Assembly (NCBI GenBank): GCA_039621445.1
Contig: CP154956.1
Span: forward strand, 33,019,437-33,083,436
Source: Euglena gracilis
Taxonomy: Eukaryota; Euglenida; Euglenophyceae; Euglenales
Direction: 5' to 3'
DNA: 64,000 nucleotides
The notes under the pieces are model-generated. The model saw nothing but the letters and a program-made list of their open reading frames with translations. It ran no database searches and was not told where the DNA came from. Position numbers and translations under genes: made by a program. Shown here piece after piece: positions 62,226 through 64,000 of the stretch (position 1 is its first letter; the number at the start of each line of letters is the position of its first letter).

Positions 62226-62537
62226 CACACATCAGTTGTGCGATACCATCTCCTCGTCCGTGACGGCTGGCGAACGCTGTTCCACACGCCGACCATTGGT
62301 TTGCACCACAATTACGCGGTGATGAAATTTGTGGTGAGAGGTAATGTGTAATGTTCACTTGAACGCGGCATCTGGCTGGCCAAAATTTGCCTGCCTTACG
62401 CGCGTACATTTGTACTGCTGTTTCCCGGCCCACATGGCCTGTTGTTTTGGCCTCATCCGTTTGGCAGATAAGCGTAATGAATTGATGACGTGCAACGACC
62501 TGTGACTGTTGGACGCTTTTTCTGTAACAGTGCTACG

Positions 62538-62972
62538 TTACAAGAAGACAAAATTTGGCACCTGAAATACCTGGGATGTGTCAGGCCGGAGCCCGTTTTC
62601 TTGTTTTCTCCACCATTTTACCCTTGACAAACGTAAAACACACCAGTTTTTGTGCATAATTTGAGGGGAGTGAGTCCCACCGCCTTCATGCCACGAATCC
62701 AGTGGTAAAGGTTCACCACTTGCACCCAAAAATAACGGGTGTTTGAGGGCTGCCTTTCTCCGGCTGTTGGCTGCCATGAACTGGCACCAGGTTGTCCCCA
62801 CCAGTCTCACGCCCCAGTTGCGGGGATAACGTGGCCGCTGTTGCACCGGGGAGGTGGATGCCGGCCAGGTGGGTGCTGAAACATCAGTAGCTGATGGGGC
62901 TGCAGCAGCGGAGCCCAGGCTGCAGGCCAGTGGCAGGGCACTTGGGATCCTAAAATCGGTGCCGGTGGGCAT
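62538..62972 (-). CDS. Exon-like open frame, hypothetical
   Basis: The minus-strand frame reads RYPRNWGVRLVGTTWCQFMA, ANSRRKAALKHPLFLGASGE, PLPLDSWHEGGGTHSPQIMH and KNWCVLRLSRVKWWRKQENG before a stop at 62538-62540. Composition is protein-like and the region has no homopolymer runs. No family is recognised. The plus strand across 62854-63066 is also open, and which strand, if either, is coding is unclear. Confidence 0.3.
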   Translation of the reverse strand: MPTGTDFRIPSALPLACSLGSAAAAPSATDVSAPTWPASTSPVQQRPRYPRNWGVRLVGTTWCQFMAANSRRKAALKHPLFLGASGEPLPLDSWHEGGGTHSPQIMHKNWCVLRLSRVKWWRKQENGLRPDTSQVFQVPNFVFL

Positions 62973-63119
62973 GTACCGTTATGAGGTAGCTGCGCACCCA
63001 ACTTCAGGAGATCCTCTGTCTCCATCATTTGTGAGTCCTGTCAATGGACCAGAAACGGCACCTTAATACCAGGTGCTGGAGGAGACGGGGTGGTCATTTG
63101 GATTGAACCCATTCAGTAG

Positions 63120-63500
63120 CCACTAGAGGTAGCTGTTGGTGGGCCAAATGAAACCGCTTTTTCCTCCTCCTTTGGTGGTTCATTTGCGCATTTGCGCACA
63201 TCACGTTGTTTGTAATCGCAAATGCGCAAATGAACCAGATATAGATTGCGCAAATTATTCATGTTGTTCATTTGCGCGTTTGCGCCCACAAACAACAGGA
63301 TGTGCGCAAAAGCGCAAATGAACCACATCTGCTGCTGGTGTTTGAAGGTTGTGTTTCGGTCACACCCTTCTTCTTTATATTTTATGTGCGCATTTGTGCC
63401 CACTAACACGAATTATGTTGTTTTTTTTGCGCAAATGCGCAAATAGACATAATTATGTTTTTGCGCGCATTTGCGCCCATAAGCTTGCGCCGTCCACAAA
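63120..63500. repeat. Foldback repeats with TTTGCGCAAATGCGC core, cluster 2
   Basis: GGTTCATTTGCGCATTTGCG at about 63177 faces CGCAAATGCGCAAATGAACC at about 63217, a 20-bp perfect stem. GTTCATTTGCGCGTTTGCG at 63265 faces CGCAAAAGCGCAAATGAAC at about 63303. At 63428-63480 further TTTGCGCAAATGCGCAAAT units lie between AATTATGTT ends. Confidence 0.75.
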
Positions 63501-63609
63501 CGCTCTGACAAACCCACCAAAATATGCTTCTGGACAGCCGGCTGGACCGCGCCGTCACGGCCCCTTTGTCACACCGTTTATTGACGGCGTCAATTCCTGG
63601 ACGCTAAAA

Positions 63610-63730
63610 CCCGATTCTTGAAGAACAAAATTCTGCTTATTTGCGCAAATGCGCACACCAACATAATTATTAATTATGTTGGTGCGCGCATTTGCGCAAA
63701 TAAACACAATTTTGTCCTTCAAGAATCGGG
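63610..63730. repeat. 121-bp near-perfect palindrome
   Basis: CCCGATTCTTGAAG at the left end pairs with CTTCAAGAATCGGG at the right end. The arms continue through ACAAAATT, TTATTTGCGCAAATGCGC and ACCAACATAATTA, meeting at a centre near 63670 with almost no loop. It is the longest and cleanest member of the foldback family and would extrude as a cruciform. Confidence 0.9.
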
Positions 63731-63734
63731 CTTC

Positions 63735-64000
63735 TTCCGCTGGGTTCTTTGCCACAAAACAAGTTGTGCGGATCCCGGGTATAAATGGGGTGGGAGACAC
63801 CCCTCCCTGTCATTCCCTGTGGACCCTATTTCTTCCCCTCTGTGCATCACTTGCCAAACACCCCGCACTGTCCTCCCTTCCCCTGCACCCTATCTTCCGG
63901 CTTGGTCACACCACACCCATACACCCCGGCACCTCCTCCCCGCGCCCTAACAAACAACCCAAAAACACCACAGCAAGGCATCGCAAGCAAAGCAGTCCGG
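63735..64000. other. No feature recognised
   Basis: C-rich sequence up to the window end, with no structure I can support. Confidence 0.4.

Noticed and set aside
1-64000. tRNA and rRNA genes
   Set aside because: I looked for tRNA arms and conserved rRNA segments and saw none that I could support by eye; a covariance-model scan would settle it.

Overview
This is nuclear DNA of an unidentified eukaryote, and it is a repeat-dominated, gene-poor region. The evidence is structural: there are no bacterial operons, compact genes or ribosome-binding sites. Instead there are tyrosine-recombinase retrotransposons of the DIRS type, short inverted-repeat elements flanked by TA, several micro- and minisatellites, possible TTTCAG splice acceptors, and hundreds of G or C homopolymer tracts. 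A protist or alga is plausible, but nothing in the sequence fixes the taxon.

The best understood part is 20.3-45.1 kb, which holds four DIRS-type retroelements in two nested pairs. Element A (20423-25011, minus strand) is full length. It has gag, reverse transcriptase (YLDD), RNase H (D-E-D-D), an adenine-methyltransferase-like domain (NPPW) and a tyrosine recombinase (R...HxxR...Y). It also has inverted terminal repeats of about 93 bp and an internal complementary region that is the joined mirror of its two outer edges. Element A lies inside element D (about 20290-29438, minus strand), an older and more diverged DIRS element with YVDD reverse transcriptase and broken frames. The insertion falls between D's left terminal repeat and D's internal complementary region. 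Element B (39674-44326, plus strand) is a decayed relative of A inserted in the gag of element C (about 38220-45110, minus strand), which is itself truncated. Element A is the only one that still looks able to encode its proteins, apart from two frame changes in gag that fall at homopolymer runs.

Left arm (1-20.2 kb): no convincing complete gene. It is built from interspersed repeats: a G/C-tract family with a GGCGC..GCGCC hairpin, two copies of a longer repeat (7.4-7.65 and 16.8-17.15 kb), a satellite of about 155 bp (14.3-15.7 kb), an inverted-repeat element (8.07-8.46 kb), and a zinc-finger exon of probable hAT-transposon origin (4.8 kb). A few exon-like stretches (6.05, 8.56 and 17.47 kb) are noted with low confidence.

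Middle (29.4-38.2 kb): fragmentary coding-like sequence with no recognisable family. It includes two short related protein tails (33.1 and 34.1 kb) and a multi-frame coding region at 36.1-37.8 kb that is either decayed or interrupted by introns or indels.

Right arm (45.1-64 kb): short inverted-repeat elements of about 200-420 bp flanked by TA. One of them interrupts a tandem minisatellite whose other copy preserves the empty site, which shows the TA duplication directly. There are also (GT)n and (ACATAT)n microsatellites, a possible host-gene exon at 47.2-47.6 kb, another at 54.9-55.25 kb, and a cluster of foldback repeats with the core TTTGCGCAAATGCGC at 61.8-63.7 kb.
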